Shown here piece after piece: positions 47,265 to 60,299 of a DNA stretch of 64,000 nucleotides; position 1 is the stretch's first letter; each line of letters starts with the position of its first letter. The DNA is from Panopea generosa. Its lineage: Eukaryota; Mollusca; Bivalvia; Adapedonta; Hiatellidae. The translations under genes were made by a program, and so were the position numbers. The DNA lies in assembly GCA_029582155.1 (NCBI GenBank), contig CM055905.1, positions 2,469,920-2,533,919 on the forward strand, written 5' to 3'. The notes beneath the pieces are model-generated. The model worked only from the letters and a program-made list of their open reading frames with translations, was not told the origin of the DNA and did no database searches.

Positions 47265-47690
47265 ATATTGAAAAACAGTGATTATTATATTGGATAATGG
47301 TAATTGCTATATTGGATAATGGTGACTGTTATATTGGATAACAGAGACTGTTATACTGGATAACAAAAATTGTTATATTGGAATGTGGTGAATGTAATAC
47401 TGGATAACAGAGATTAATATATTTGTTAACAGAGATCATTATATTGGCAAACGGTGAATGTTATATTGGTTAACAGAGAGTGTTATATTGGTTAACAGAG
47501 ATCGTTATATTGGAGAGCAATGACTGTTATACTGGATAACAAAGTTTGTTATATTGGAAAAAGGTGATGTAATACTGGATAACAGAGATTGTTATATTGG
47601 CTAATAGTGAATGTTATATTGGTTAACAGAGATTGTTATATTGGTTATTCGAGATTGTTATATTGGGTAGCAGTGACTGTTATATTTGAG
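47265..47690. repeat. About 22-bp degenerate minisatellite (about 19 units)
   Basis: The unit is gttatattggttaacagaga plus two bases, with variants such as actggataacaaa. Confidence 0.88.
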
Positions 47691-50280
47691 GAAGCATGGA
47701 CTCATCTGAAGGGTGAATTGTGCAAGTATGCCAAGGTGTAAAACAATTTGAACTTGCACATCCTCTACTTATGCGGGTATTTCAACTACAAGTTTCATGT
47801 GCTGTGATGATGACAAGGTACTGAATGAGAGCCTAATTGGCAATACTTAATCAAGTGTTGTATTTAAACATAAAACAAATTGTGATGACAGTATATTAAT
47901 GCTGCACAGAAAACCTGTCTTTGTTAGTGACTCTCAACTTTAGTGCTAGATTGGATGGATACTACTGCTTTTGCAAAACAATTAGTGCTGATAGCGCTAT
48001 ATATATTATGCGAGTTATGGACAGGAGATAGTGCTAAATATGAATATTAATAAACATGTAGTAAACAAGTAGGAAGACGTTATCTCAGAGGATAGTGGGA
48101 AATAATGTAGTATGTATTCAGTGCTGAAACTGATTAAAAAATAACTTGAAATTAATGCTAAATTAAAGTGTTTCATTAGTGCTGAATTAAGGTGATGATT
48201 AGTTCTGAATTAAGGCATAAATATGTGCTGAACTTGCATGCTAATAAGTGCTAAATTAATATGGTGAATAGTGCTTAGTTAAGACATTGGTTAGTGCTAA
48301 ACTAAGGACTAATTGAGGTGTTAAAAAGTGCTGAACTAAGTTGTTACTTCAGATGTATGACTGTTTTAAAGAGACAGTTCATTAAAAGCCTGGTAGACAA
48401 GATACACAGACAGTATGCTTATTGTGACGATGGAAATATTTGCAGATATAAGTATTAACTTATAGTTAAAATTGGCTATAAAATTTCCACAAATAAATGT
48501 GTTTAATGGCTGGGAACTTTTCATTGGTCAACTAGAATCCTCACATCTTATATCTATTATGGGCAGTAGATTACTTGATTTATCATTATTTGGTGTGTTT
48601 TTTTTTGTTTATAAATAATTGTTAGTCCTGTTGATTTTTTATTTTATTTTTTTTTGTATTTTGTCCTTTATTATTTTTAAGTTTATTGATAAAAGTTGTG
48701 TTTTTATAGCTACCTCATCTAAAACATGTCAGTTATTCAGTAGAGGGTTGTTATATTTATTTTTGTTTCAAAGCGTATTTGAGCTATAGAGTGAGTTCTA
48801 TTTTCAGTTTATATTTTCCTTTTTTAACCATATAAAAAGGAGTACATTTAATTTAATTGTTACATAATAGTGGATTTACCAGTATTTTTTTTCTTGATGT
48901 TTTGAAATGTTTAAATAAATATTATAACTGTTACAAAATCATAAACTGCCAAAATCAATGTTCAGTTTTTTTAAAGGGAAAAGATATGTAGCTCAGGCCG
49001 TAAGTGTTACCCATAGATTAATGAATGTGATGTTGTTTTTTTGTTTTAATATGGAAAAAAGTAAATATCAAGATGTGGGTAGAGAGAGTGTTCTATTTAT
49101 AGAAATTCTATATATAGACCATGCTATTTATAAACATTCTATAAATAGCTATTTTTTGTTGTGGAAACATCAGTATAAATATTTGATATCACTTGGTTAT
49201 ACTTGTAGCATTTATGAAATTTGCATTTAAATTTTATTTATATGGCATGTGGTTGGATTATATATTGTTATTTGGGTTTCTTTTATTTATGACTACAGTA
49301 TATAAATGTTGTCATAACTCATGCCTCAAGGACAAAAAAGGATTTATATTAGAATTATTGCAATTGTTAAAAACTGATATAAAATTAAATCCATCTGCTT
49401 GTCAAATTATGATACTTCGTTAATGGTATAGTGAAATGTTTATCAGGGAAACTTTTTGTGTACAATTATTACATTTTGAGTACATGGTAAATTTAAAATT
49501 TGAATATTTTCTTTAAAAAGTAAAGAAATGTTTGTAACATCTTTTTAATGTTGGTCTTAAATTATGAATGTATTGAAATATGGTAAATATGTACAAGGAC
49601 TTGTATAGAAGGAAAGGAAACTTGCATCTCTCTATAACATGTCAAATAGCATGTAAAGAATCAATAATTTAACAAATTAATCGCTCAAATTTTACTGGCA
49701 ACTGATTTCTTTTACATTAAATGCAAGGTATATCTTACCTTAGGTATTTTATAATGTTTTAAAAATGTAAAATGATCTTGAATTGAAAATATTGGAGTTT
49801 GAAGTAAAATTTCAAGTACTTTCCTTGACTTTTTAGTTGCAGTATACAAATTTTATAGTCGTAAGAACTTCAACAATTGTAAACACGATTTGCTGGAATG
49901 GTCTCGATTTGCTAGTTTTGAGATTTATAGAAGTTATTTGAAAACAAGATTTTGCATGAATACGCAAGCGTTCGTAACATCTCAATCAGTTGCTTCTCCT
50001 ACTCTATATATGTTCTCGATATGTAAATATACAAGTCAAAAGTAATCCTCAGTAAATTATTAAAAAAAAAAAGAAAGACAAGTTTGTAAAAAAGAATGAT
50101 TTTTTAGATCAAATATTAAAATCAAAGAATGTATAAATTTGTTGATAAAATTATTATTTTTCTAAATTGTTATTTTGTGTTAACTCGTAACTTGCTGTTT
50201 TCCTATAACTGACTCTTCTGCCCTTATTTTTTTTTGACCATCCATTTTCAACAATAGTGAGTTTTTGTAAGAATTTAAAT
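47691..50280. other. Long AT-rich non-coding stretch
   Basis: It contains a loose tandem at about 48120-48340 (tagtgctgaattaagg-type words) and a small hairpin at 49123-49149 (GCTATTTATA and its reverse complement). Short frames at 48958-49423 are AT-driven and have no domain. Confidence 0.45.
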
Positions 50281-50281
50281 G

Positions 50282-50556
50282 GAGCCTGACCCAGTTAGTT
50301 CAGTCGATAGAGTGTATGACTATCTAGGGGTTGCCAGTTTGAATCCCTGCCATAGTCTCTGTGATGATTGATATATGACATTGCTTTTCATTGTCATTCG
50401 TATCTCACCACTTATTCAAGTTGAAAGTTGTCAGTTACTTGTGGAGATGGTGTATGCTCAAGTACTGACTAACCTTGCAGTGATAAAGTTAACTGATTGT
50501 CTGTTAACCCTTGGCGGCATAAAAATGACACTAAATATTCAAACAAACAGCTTGAT
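50282..50556 (+). mobile_element. SINE family B
   Basis: The head gacccagttagttcagtcga with gccagtttgaatccctgcc is followed by gtgatgattgatatatgaca, gttgtcagttacttgtggag and acactaaatattcaaacaaa. Confidence 0.88.
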
Positions 50557-50840
50557 GTTACCCAGGTGTGCTCAAGCACAGGTTAACCAACTTGATGTTA
50601 ATCAGGTGTGCTCAAGTACAGGTTAACCAACTTGATGTTACCCAGGTGTGCTCAAGTACAGGTTTACAAACTCAATGTTACCCAGGTGTGCTCTAGTACA
50701 GGTTAACAATCTCGATGTTACCCAGGTGTGCTCAAGTACTGGCTAACCTTCCAGGATCGCAGGAAAGAGTGGTAAGGTTGATCATCTGTTAGCCCTCAAT
50801 GGCATAAAAATGTTGTTAAATATTACAACAAACAAACAGA
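50557..50840 (+). repeat. 40-bp tandem repeat from a SINE B body (about 4 units) plus SINE B 3' end
   Basis: The unit is cttgatgttacccaggtgtg followed by ctcaagtacaggttaaccaa. The ggtgtgctcaagtac and ggttaacc parts equal the SINE B body. The last unit continues into a normal SINE B 3' end: ggctaaccttccaggatcgc, gttagccctcaatgg and an aacaaacaaac tail. Confidence 0.88.
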
Positions 50841-51375
50841 TACAATGTAAACTTTGAGCATACTGCAAGGGTCTCCCTCTCTGTTTGGGTTGAATTTGTT
50901 TGCCTACGGTAAAATGGACATAAATAGCAAGTTACGAGTTGAATATTGATGAAATAAATTGTAGACTTACCATTAAAAAATGATTTAATATATTATTAGT
51001 GGCCATATGATTATTAATATTGTATTATATTGTAAAAATAAGTTTTATTGTCAATTTCAGGTACGTATTTATGTATTTAATATAGAAAGAAATGTTACCT
51101 TTTATGCACAACCTTTGTTAGGGGTATTGGAAGGGTTGCAAACATTTCTATGTTAAAGTTAAGAAAAAATACAGATATTAGTTAAAATGCATTTGATTCA
51201 AAACAAAAAAAAGAAGAAGGTAAAAAAAAGAAGAGAGATGAAAAGAATGCTTGAGTGTTTGCACTTCTTGTTGCTATAGTAACGACCCTTGTTCATTGCG
51301 TAGTGGCAACTGACCAGCACAGTATTTCAGCTTCCTTGTTAATTGAATGTTTATTTTTGCAAAACACGGGTATCA

Positions 51376-51429
51376 CTACAGTCCTAGGTGCCTGGTATTG
51401 ATGGATGGCGGCATTCACCAGGACTGTAG
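51376..51429. other. Hairpin-forming inverted repeat
   Basis: The left arm CTACAGTCCTAGGTG (51376-51390) pairs with the right arm CACCAGGACTGTAG (51416-51429), with a single bulged A and a 25-nt loop. Function unknown. Confidence 0.6.
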
Positions 51430-51534
51430 CTGTTTGTATATAGACCTTGTATATAGACGTCACATTAACACATAGAGTAATAACAATCTGCCATTTCCTG
51501 TGTGAACATGTGTCCGCTACACTTGCCAGTTATA

Positions 51535-51985
51535 CCAACTCTGTCAGATACCAACTCTGTTAGGTACCAACTTTGTCAGATACCAACTATGTCAAATACC
51601 AATTATGTAAAATACCAACTATGTCAAATACCAATGCTGTCAGATACCAACTATGTCAGATACCAATTCTGTCATATACCAACTCTGTCAGGTACCAATT
51701 CTGTCATATACCAACTCTGTCATATATACAAACTCAGTCAAATACCAACTATGTCAAATACCAACAGTGTCGTATACCAACTCTTTCATATACAAACTCT
51801 GTCAAATACTAACTCAGTAAAATACCAACTCTGACAGATGCCAACTCTTGGCAGGTACCAACTCTGTCAGATACCATCTCTGTCAAATACAAACTCTGTC
51901 AAATACCAATTTTATCAGATACTAACTCTGTCAAATACTAATTCTGACAGATACCAACAGTGTCGGATACCACCTCTCCTGTATG
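51535..51985. repeat. 16-bp minisatellite (about 28 units)
   Basis: The unit is gtcagataccaactct, with caaatacc and catatacc variants. Frames with a 16-residue period come from three units. Confidence 0.95.
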
Positions 51986-52194
51986 TGAAAATGGCACATT
52001 GTTATCACTCCAGTGGCATTTATTTAACATTTGTTTATATGTTTATGGGATATTAAAAATGATATTACACAGTTTTTTTTATATTCTTGTTTGTTTGTGC
52101 TACAAACGAAAATTTATAGGAAACTATTTTTAAGTGAATTCAATTAACCCGACTTTCTTACTCAGATTATTCTATCACTATAATTATTGGTGGC

Positions 52195-52480
52195 AGAAAA
52201 CAAGTCGCTGTCAACATAACATATTGAAAAAAAAGTCATTGTAAACGTAACATATTGAAAAAAAAGTGACTGTAAACATAACATATTGAAAAACAAGACA
52301 CTGTCAACATAACATATTGAAAAAAAGTCACAGTAAACGTAACATATTGAAAAAAAAGTCACTGTAAACATAACATAATGAAAAACAAGACACTGTCAAC
52401 ATAACATATTGAAAAAAAAGTCACTGTAAATATAACATATTGAAAAACAAGTCACTGTAAATGTAACATATTGACAAACA
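52195..52480. repeat. About 30-bp minisatellite (9 units)
   Basis: The unit is aacatattgaaaaaaaagtc followed by actgtaaacat, alternating with acaagacactgtcaacat. Confidence 0.93.
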
Positions 52481-53150
52481 AAATAGTCTGATTCAAGAAA
52501 TTTAGCACGGTTGTGTGGTGGGGTATGGTGGAGGGCCTTGATGCTGATGGGGCATTCATTTTGAGAAAATTTTCAATATATTGGATGGCTATATTAAATT
52601 GGAGGACACATAAATTAAATTGTGTTTAAATCTTCCTTTCTTGGGAGTCATTTCATAATTTTATGCTAAACTTTTTGGGCAATTTAACGCTCTGTCTAAA
52701 TAGTCCTGGGATCCAAATCATGGATGGATAAGAAAGTGATTTTCACAATTTCGACTGGAAAAGATGTTATTTTAAGATAGAATATGAAACAATCTCCTGG
52801 TTGTGCATATGACCCAGGTCCATTCCCGCACACCCCACTGAATTGTCTGCGAATTGCCCAGAATGAGAGAAGAATAAAAAAAACATTGTGTCATTACTGC
52901 ACTATTTATACACACGGTCTTTTATGTGATTTGAAAAGAAAACAAGTTGATTGAGGAATGTTTTGTACAAAAACAAGTTGATGATAAAAGAACATGAAAT
53001 ATCCGTAAAAGTTATGATTTGTTGAACATTTTGCCTTTTATCATTTACAAATATTATATACCGGTTATAAAACATTATTGTACCATGTCTTGGTGTACAA
53101 TAAAAAAAGCAATGCACAACTGTTATTTAAAGTCAAGATCTGAATTTTTT
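52481..53150. other. Gap: nothing recognised
   Basis: AT-rich; short frames without domains. Confidence 0.4.
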
Positions 53151-53156
53151 TATTTA

Positions 53157-53605
53157 GTTCACCTGAGCAAAGCTCAGAGTGAGCAACCCAGATTGCTCTG
53201 TGTCCATTTATCTGTCAAGCACTTAATAAATTGTGTACACTGGCACCGGCAATTTGTATTGGATCATCAAACTTGGGGTGCATGGTCCAGTGATAGAGCA
53301 CCGGCCCCATGATCGGAGGGTTGTGGGTTCAATCCTCCACCACAGCTATGTGTGTTGTTCTTGAGCAAGATACTTTTCCGCATATGCTTAGTACTGGTTC
53401 TAACCAGGAAGTCTTTGAGCGTGACTTTCCTAAGTTGTAAGAACTTGTTTCACTATCAAAGTAAAATAAATAAGTTTAAAACCAAACTTATACACTAGTT
53501 ATCTAACCATCATATCTTGGACCAGTTTTTAATTTGCGAAATCGGATAATTAATACGCCTCAGATTAGTGATTATCAGCCATCTTGGCCCTCTTGTTATA
53601 AAACA
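53157..53605 (-). mobile_element. Reversed copy of the 62.4-63.3 kb dispersed element, interrupted by a SINE E
   Basis: The left edge is agttcacctgagcaaagctc and the right edge is ccatcttggccctcttgtt. These are the two ends of the element at 62395-63340 in reverse orientation. A family E SINE sits inside at 53275-53480. Confidence 0.65.
53275..53480 (+). mobile_element. SINE family E, full copy
   Basis: The head gcatggtccagtgatagagc with ggttgtgggttcaatcctcc is followed by ttgagcaagatacttttccg, agtactggttctaaccagga, agtctttgagcgtgactttc and a cttgtttcac...aataaataag end. Confidence 0.88.
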
Positions 53606-55965
53606 ATCGGAAAGTACAAGTTAGCTTCTATTTACTTTTTTTATAAGCTTACTTGGTAGCTATTAAATTTTTTGTTTGCTGAAATTTGTTTTTGTTAATC
53701 ATAAAACATTGCTCTTCATAAATACAAATCATTTATTAAAAAATGTATATTTATTGTATATAGGAATAATGTCCCAAAATGTCTGTTTTTATGTGTGATA
53801 CTTTTCATATTCATCGTTCTCTGTAATAAGTGACATCATAAAGTTTTAATGACATCATTCTGTGTGTCAGTGTTCATATAATTGTGTCATCATCATTTTG
53901 TGTGTACTCACAAGTCTATAATTTTTATTTCTTCTGTACTGACAAAATGGCACCCAGGGCTGTGTTTAGTTCCGTTAAACATTTAATGTGTTTGCAAATG
54001 TTTTATAACACAAGTCATCTGAAAGATATGTCCACTTGAAACGTTTGCTAACAGAGCTGTTTGATTGTGTGTAATCATGTGGATTAATTAGAAATTGAGG
54101 AACAGCGCCAATGTAGTTAGATTTCCATTTACTTTTTCGTTCAGGTGGACACTGTTTGCATTTATAAACACAGTAAACATGTTTAACTGTGCTGAATGCA
54201 GCACTTATTTTGTGAGTACAGTTACGTTCACTTGCAAAATGACATTTTCATTTTGTCTGTTTGAATTAATGACACCGGCATTTTGCGTTTCAATTACAGG
54301 AGAACATTTTCATGGTGTATTCCAAGATGATGATTTCATTTAATGATGACAACTTTTTATGTGTATATGCATGACTTGCATTTTTGAAGATCATTTATAA
54401 GATGACATCATCATTTTGCGTGTACACATGCGTATGTGAAATCTTTATGCTTTATGCTGGTATCTGAAAATGTTTTACTTTGCAACCATTTTTTTTTTCT
54501 TTCTTATTTATTTCATACACATTGTATACCTCATCTGTACTGTTGATGAAGATCTGTAGTTATGTCCCGGTCATGGTCATGTGATCTGTCTTGGGTCATG
54601 TGACGGACAATCTACAAATGCTAAATGTTACTTTTAAATGGACGTAAAATTTTGATTCACACCACAAAATGATAATAATGAGTCTGGTAGAAGTAAGTTA
54701 TTTAATTGTTTTTCATAAATAATTCTTTGTATATGAATTTTTTTTTAGGGTTGAAAGTAAAACTGTCGTATCTATGCTGTATTTATGTATCCAGATACAC
54801 CAGTGTGTTATTGCCAAGGCCAGTAATCATTTGTAACTTTACTTTGTCACAAAAAAGATTTCATTGACAAATACATGCACTAGACTGGAATTTAATATAT
54901 TATTCAGGATTTTATTTTCCGTTATAATGCACATCTTGCCAAAAAACGAATGTTGGCATATCAGCCAGTGTTGTGTGTGTATGTATACGTGTATGTTCCA
55001 AACTACTTCATGCAGATTCACCTGTAATTTTTAGGGAACTTTTGTCTTTAAAGCAATTAGCTCCAGTTAAAACTTTATTCACTTTTTTTAACAGAAGTTT
55101 TAAGGATAGCAGATCTTTTGGAAGCAGAGAATGCAACCAAGAAAAAAAATAGCAGCCACGATTCTGTTGAGTCTTGTTTATGTTTAAATTTTCATAATAT
55201 CATAATGAAATTATTTAAATTTTCACAGTAATGTACCAACATACATTTATTTTTAGTAACTTTAAACCCAAAATGGAAAGCATTTTTTTTCATTTGATTA
55301 AAAAGTGAATAAATTACATAGTTATTTTCGCTGAACATATTTAGTCGGAATAGAATTTTTCCTCCAAACTCTCCGATTTCTAATGACTATCCTATCATAA
55401 TTCTAAAGACAATAATTTTAGACATAAATAAGCCGTAAACAAACACGATTAGCTCTTTGAAATTGGATAACATTGAAAAACGAAGCTGAAGAAAGAGAAA
55501 GTATTTGTTTACAGGTTTTGTTAGATGTTTTTAGTCTTATATATTCACACACACTGGTTGCTATGTCAGCTATGTCAAGTCATATCTTGTATTCATTAGC
55601 TGAATTTTAAAGTAATCTTTATATTAATTTTACAGAAAAGCATTTTTGTGATAGGTCAATGACCGATATAAAGTCAGTGGTTCACTTGTGGTTCTTTTTC
55701 TGTCACTTGCAATAATGTATTAGTTATTCTTCCGTTCTACAATATGTCCATTTAACAGTCTGTTATAAGAGTAGAGTGAATATTGGTATTAATTGCTCTT
55801 ATTCCATTTATCTTCAATGTTTGTTATCCGACATTTAATGTTTTTTATGTAAATAAAGTTGAATTTACACTATAGGTTGAATATCCATTAGTAAACAAAT
55901 AAGAACAGCTAAAATAGTAGTTCAAACATAATTTGACATTTTTATGGTGATCAACAGCTACTGAA
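53606..55965. other. Gap: AT-rich intergenic sequence
   Basis: It has several loosely similar words (tgacatcattctgtgtgt, tcatcattttgtgtgtac, catcatcattttgcgtgtac) near 53840-54430, suggesting an old repeat. No gene is recognised. Confidence 0.4.
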
Positions 55966-55969
55966 GTGT

Positions 55970-56200
55970 ACTCCATGGTCGATTGTTCTAAGACACCATC
56001 ACTTACAAGATCACTTACCTCTCACCGCTAAAATCATAGGTACGAGTCCCACTCGGTCCTGAAACTTAATGTGAGAAAGTTGCCAGTTACTTGAGGAAGG
56101 ATGATGGTTCTACTCAGATTCATTCCTCCACCAATAAAACTGGATATGCCATATATAACCTGAAATGTGTTGAAAATCGCATTAAACCTCATTCAAATAA
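55970..56200 (+). mobile_element. SINE family A
   Basis: A degenerate head (tgtactccatggtcgattgt) with ggtacgagtcccactcgg is followed by gttgccagttacttgaggaa, ccaccaataaaactggatat and gcattaaacctcattcaaat. Confidence 0.85.
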
Positions 56201-56644
56201 AAAAGTGATCATTTGAGGTGTATCAAGCAACAGAATTATGTATACATATATAATCTATTTAATGGGTTTGTATATATTAAGGGGGACACTGTGTTTCTAA
56301 AATAAAAAAGGATTTTCAGATTTGAACTGTTTAACTCAAATAAAGTTGAATTTTGCATTTATGCTATTTTAAAAAAGTAACTCTTTGGAAATCAGCTGTC
56401 TCAAAAGAATAATTAGCTTGTATATTATTTTACTATTGTATGTTATTGAAATTATTTGAAGTTGTGATCATTGAAATTTAAAAGGACATTTTAAGAATAT
56501 AAATGTATACACACAGTTCTATTAAAATAAACTGTAGGTCTCAAAAAATAGAATGTTATATACGTTTTAGATAATCCCTGAATATCCAAGTAGGGAATAA
56601 CAAAAACAATGTATTTGATGAACATGTAGTTCTACATTTTAGCT

Positions 56645-56875
56645 TCATACCTCCATCCGGCCAGTCTGTCATGACTGGTATATGACATTGCATTTCATTT
56701 TCATTCATCTCTCATCACTGATTCAAGTGGGAAAGTTATCAGTAAATGGCGGAGATGGGGTGCTCAATCACTGGTTGACCTTGCAGGATCCCAGGAAAGA
56801 GTAGTTTGGTTAACTGATCGTCTGTTAGCCTTCAATGGTAGATAAATGACACTAAACATTTAAATGAAATATGTC
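56645..56875 (+). mobile_element. SINE family B, 5'-truncated
   Basis: It has catccggccagtctgtcatg, ctgattcaagtgggaaagtt, tgcaggatcccaggaaagag and ctgttagccttcaatgg. Confidence 0.82.
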
Positions 56876-57104
56876 TTAGTTAAACTCCTATGTAAATTAT
56901 CTAAATTTGGTGAATCAGTCAAATCCATTCACAGGGTTTAAGGTCTGTCTACTTAAGTTAATTCTTCTGCTCCTTTATCCATTTATCTTTCTATCTTTAC
57001 ACATTATTTATTCATTAACCTTTATGCTCTCCTGTACATTAATCATTATGTTTCTTCATCAAATATAGTTGCATGTATTTGTGGCTTGATTCTCTCCTCT
57101 GTAC

Positions 57105-57455
57105 AATCCCTCTGTTTTTCAGTTCATGTAAAATAATTGTTTATCCCTCTGTTTATTAGTCCATGTTAAATCATTATATATCAGTTCACGTAAAAGCATT
57201 TTCTCATCTTTCTGTTTATCAGTCAATGTATAATCATTGTTTATCCCTCTGTTTATCAGTTAATGTAAACTCATTGTTTTATCCCTATCTGTTTATCAGT
57301 TCATGTAAAATCATTTTTCATCCTTTTTATCAGTCCATATAAAATCTTTGTTTATCTCTGTTTATCAGTTCACATAAAATCATTTGCTCATCTTTCTGTT
57401 TATCAGTCGATGTAAAATCATTGTTTGTTCATCCCTCTGTTTATCAATTCATGCA
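57105..57455. repeat. About 37-bp degenerate minisatellite (about 9 units)
   Basis: The unit is tccctctgtttatcagttca plus tgtaaaatcattgttta, with variants. Confidence 0.85.
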
Positions 57456-57699
57456 TATTTCTTAGTTCATCTACCTGTTGTTCTGTGTTTAAGGCAGCTG
57501 TTCGTGTTACCTCTAGTTCTACATTGCTGGGAACTCAAAAGGGCGCATAGAGTTGCTGGAATGAGACTTTAGTTACATTGGTGAAATTGATTAAATCTTT
57601 TTTAACAAGTTTGGTTTTCAGTTTCTTAAGTGTCCTCTTTAAATCTATAACACAGTCTCGAAGATCACGTCTTCTCACTGTCGCGGCCTTGCTTTTAAC

Positions 57700-57795
57700 C
57701 TCAGGATTAGGTCAAAACTTAATGGTTCTTCTTGACCAGACCAGTTAAACTGGATATGCAATATATATAACCTGTTATGTGATGAAAACACCACT
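57700..57795 (+). mobile_element. SINE family A 3' fragment
   Basis: It has agttaaactggatatgcaat, ataacctgttatgtgatgaa and an A-rich tail. Confidence 0.6.
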
Positions 57796-58189
57796 GAATT
57801 CAAAAAAAGAAGAAAAACAAATTATTTTCTCAGCTTTAACAGCTGAATGTAAAAAATGCAGAGTTAATCTGTCAGTAGTTTGAAGATTCAAGAGCCCATG
57901 AAGGGTCAAAGTTCATGAAGGATAGAACTGACTTGGCAAATTAAAGAGGATCCATGAAAGGCAATCGTAGAATATTATAGGTTAAACGAGTGCCCAGCAA
58001 GGGAATATTTATACTCTCAATAAGCAATTATCTGCTTTACCTATACAGGTATTGTAAATTAATAGCGTATTCACCTCAAAGACTTCAATCAGCGGAGGGA
58101 GAGGGGGTGGACATGGAAAGAGTAGTTATTTACTAGTATATTCGCCTCAAAGACTTCAATCAGGCAATCTCTTTGTGTGTTTCTCTGTT

Positions 58190-58570
58190 TCTATTTTGGT
58201 CACCTTTGTCTCAAGGGACCTTTTGCGATTGCCTTTTTTTTGTCCATTGTATGTCCGTAAACAATTAACTTCTCAAAAACCGCAAGCTCAATCTTAATGA
58301 AATATTGTATGCAGCTGTGGTACCTAAGGGTGAATTAAAATTGTGAATTGCATGGTCCCTATTCCCCTGGGGCCTTTGGGCCAAAACAGTCGAATTAAGG
58401 TAAACTTTGAAAATCTTCTTACTATCTGAAGCACTGGGAAACAAACGATGACCTTGGTTATGGATTTAAATGGGTCCTTTATAAAGATTGTGAATGTATC
58501 TCATTTCATATGCACCAAAAAACTGCTTCCTCTTGTTTTCAAACTACACAATCTGATTGTCCTTCAAGCT
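58190..58570. repeat. Candidate bivalve-type dispersed repeat fragment
   Basis: It starts ggtcacctttgtctcaaggg, gaccttttgcgattgcc, then tgtatgtccgtaaacaatta. The wording resembles a dispersed repeat I associate with bivalves. Confidence 0.45.
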
Positions 58571-59430
58571 GTTCATCATCAATAAAAAAAATCAGTTGTC
58601 AGCTGGATGTAAAATGTCATTAACTTCAACAAATGTTTGCTATTCCTTTAACCCTTTTTCATCATTTTTGTTAAAATTCTATTTATTCAGTTAGGAGTCA
58701 TTATTAAACTGGGTGCTTATTATTAATTAACATGTCGTTTAAAATGTGTTATTAAAATATTTATGACTTCATTGATTTTTATTGATTGTTCTATTTATTT
58801 CACAAATATTATTTTTAGAAATCAGTAAATCATTGATTTCAAAAATACATTTTTTTCTGTATATTTGTTGAGTAATTTAACAATGAGGTCTTTGCAAACA
58901 AAAGAAATGTACCGGGTACTTGAAACAATCAAATCTACCTGGAGGCTTTCATGTCCATTAAAATAAACAACACTTTTTTTTTAATAAAGTTTGGCATCGA
59001 TTTTTGGCTAGTTGATAAATTGAATGCAAGTTAGAAGAAAACTTTTGAGAGAGAATAAGTCCACTGAATTTTTTTTATTCAAATTCTCCTTTCATTGATT
59101 GATGATTATCTTTATATTGTAGTCCAGTCAAATGTAATTCTCTGTTTTAATAAAATGTGTTTATTGTTTGTTTTAGCTATTTTAAATCGGGTACTTTGTC
59201 ATTATATGTTATTTGATCATGCCTCCAATGCGCTCTCATACATTATACATTTTCATGAATTTTATGTTTATATCAAAGTGATGTATGTATTATTGTATTA
59301 TTAAATTGAAATCATGTTTAAATGTTGTCACCTGTTTTATAAATGAATAAAATATTTGAATGATATATTTGTGTTGATATGTGTTCAGCACCAGTGGTAG
59401 AACATCAGTCCTTAAGAACAGATCTTAATG
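58571..59430. other. Gap: AT-rich sequence
   Basis: No gene recognised. An AATAAAATATTTGAATG word near 59346 could be a polyadenylation signal, but there is no gene to attach it to. Confidence 0.4.
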
Positions 59431-59439
59431 TAGCAAAGT

Positions 59440-60222
59440 AGATAGCCAAGATGCCCCGTTAAAACCAAGGTAGATGGCCAAGATGCCCAGTTAAAACCAA
59501 GGTAGATGGCCAAGATGCCCCATTAAAACCAAGGTAGATGGCCAAGATGCCCCGTTTAAACCAAGGTAGATGGCCAAGATGCCCAGTTAAAACCAAGGTA
59601 GATGGCCAAGATGCCTCGTTAAAACCAAGGTAGATGGCCAAGATGCCCCGTTAAAACCAAGGTAGATGGCCAAGATGCCCCGTTAAAACCAAGGTAGATA
59701 GCCCAGATGCCCCGTTAAAACTAAGGTAGATGGCTAAGATGCCCCGTTAAAACCAAGGTAGATGGCCAAGATGCCCAGTTAAAACCAAGGTAGATGGCCA
59801 AGATGCCCCATTAAAACCAAGGTAGATAGGCAAGATGCCCCGTTAAAACCAAGGTAGATAGCCAAGATGCCCAGTTAAAACCAAGGTAGATAGCCAAGAT
59901 GCCCAGTTAAAACCAAGGTAGATAGTCAAGATGCCCCGTTAAAACCAAGGTAGTTAGGCAAGATGCCCCGTTAAAACCAAGGTAGATAGCCAAGATGCCC
60001 AGTTAAAACCAAGGTAGATAGGCAAGATGCCCCATTAAAACCAAGGTAGATGGCCAAGATGCCCCGTTAAAACCAAGGTAGATAGGCAAGATGCCCCGTT
60101 AAAACCAAGGTAGATAGCCAAGATGCCCAGTTAAAACCAAGGTAGATAGGCAAGATGCCCCATTAAAACCAAGGTAGATGGCCAAGATGCCCCGTTAAAA
60201 CCAAGGTAGATAGTCAAGATGG
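59440..60222. repeat. 31-bp minisatellite (about 25 units)
   Basis: The unit is ccaaggtagatggccaagat followed by gccccgttaaa, with atagcc, ataggc and cccagtt or ccccatt variants. A block from about 59905 to 60050 is nearly repeated at about 60050-60165. Confidence 0.95.
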
Positions 60223-60299
60223 GACATCATCCTCACTTCTCCAGTTCTTTATACCTAACCATTCAGTGATACTGGAGAAAGACATATTACAAGTTAACG

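Noticed and set aside
48958-49423. Hydrophobic small + strand ORFs
   Set aside because: AT-rich composition gives Phe/Ile/Tyr-rich frames; no start context, domain or homology is recognised.
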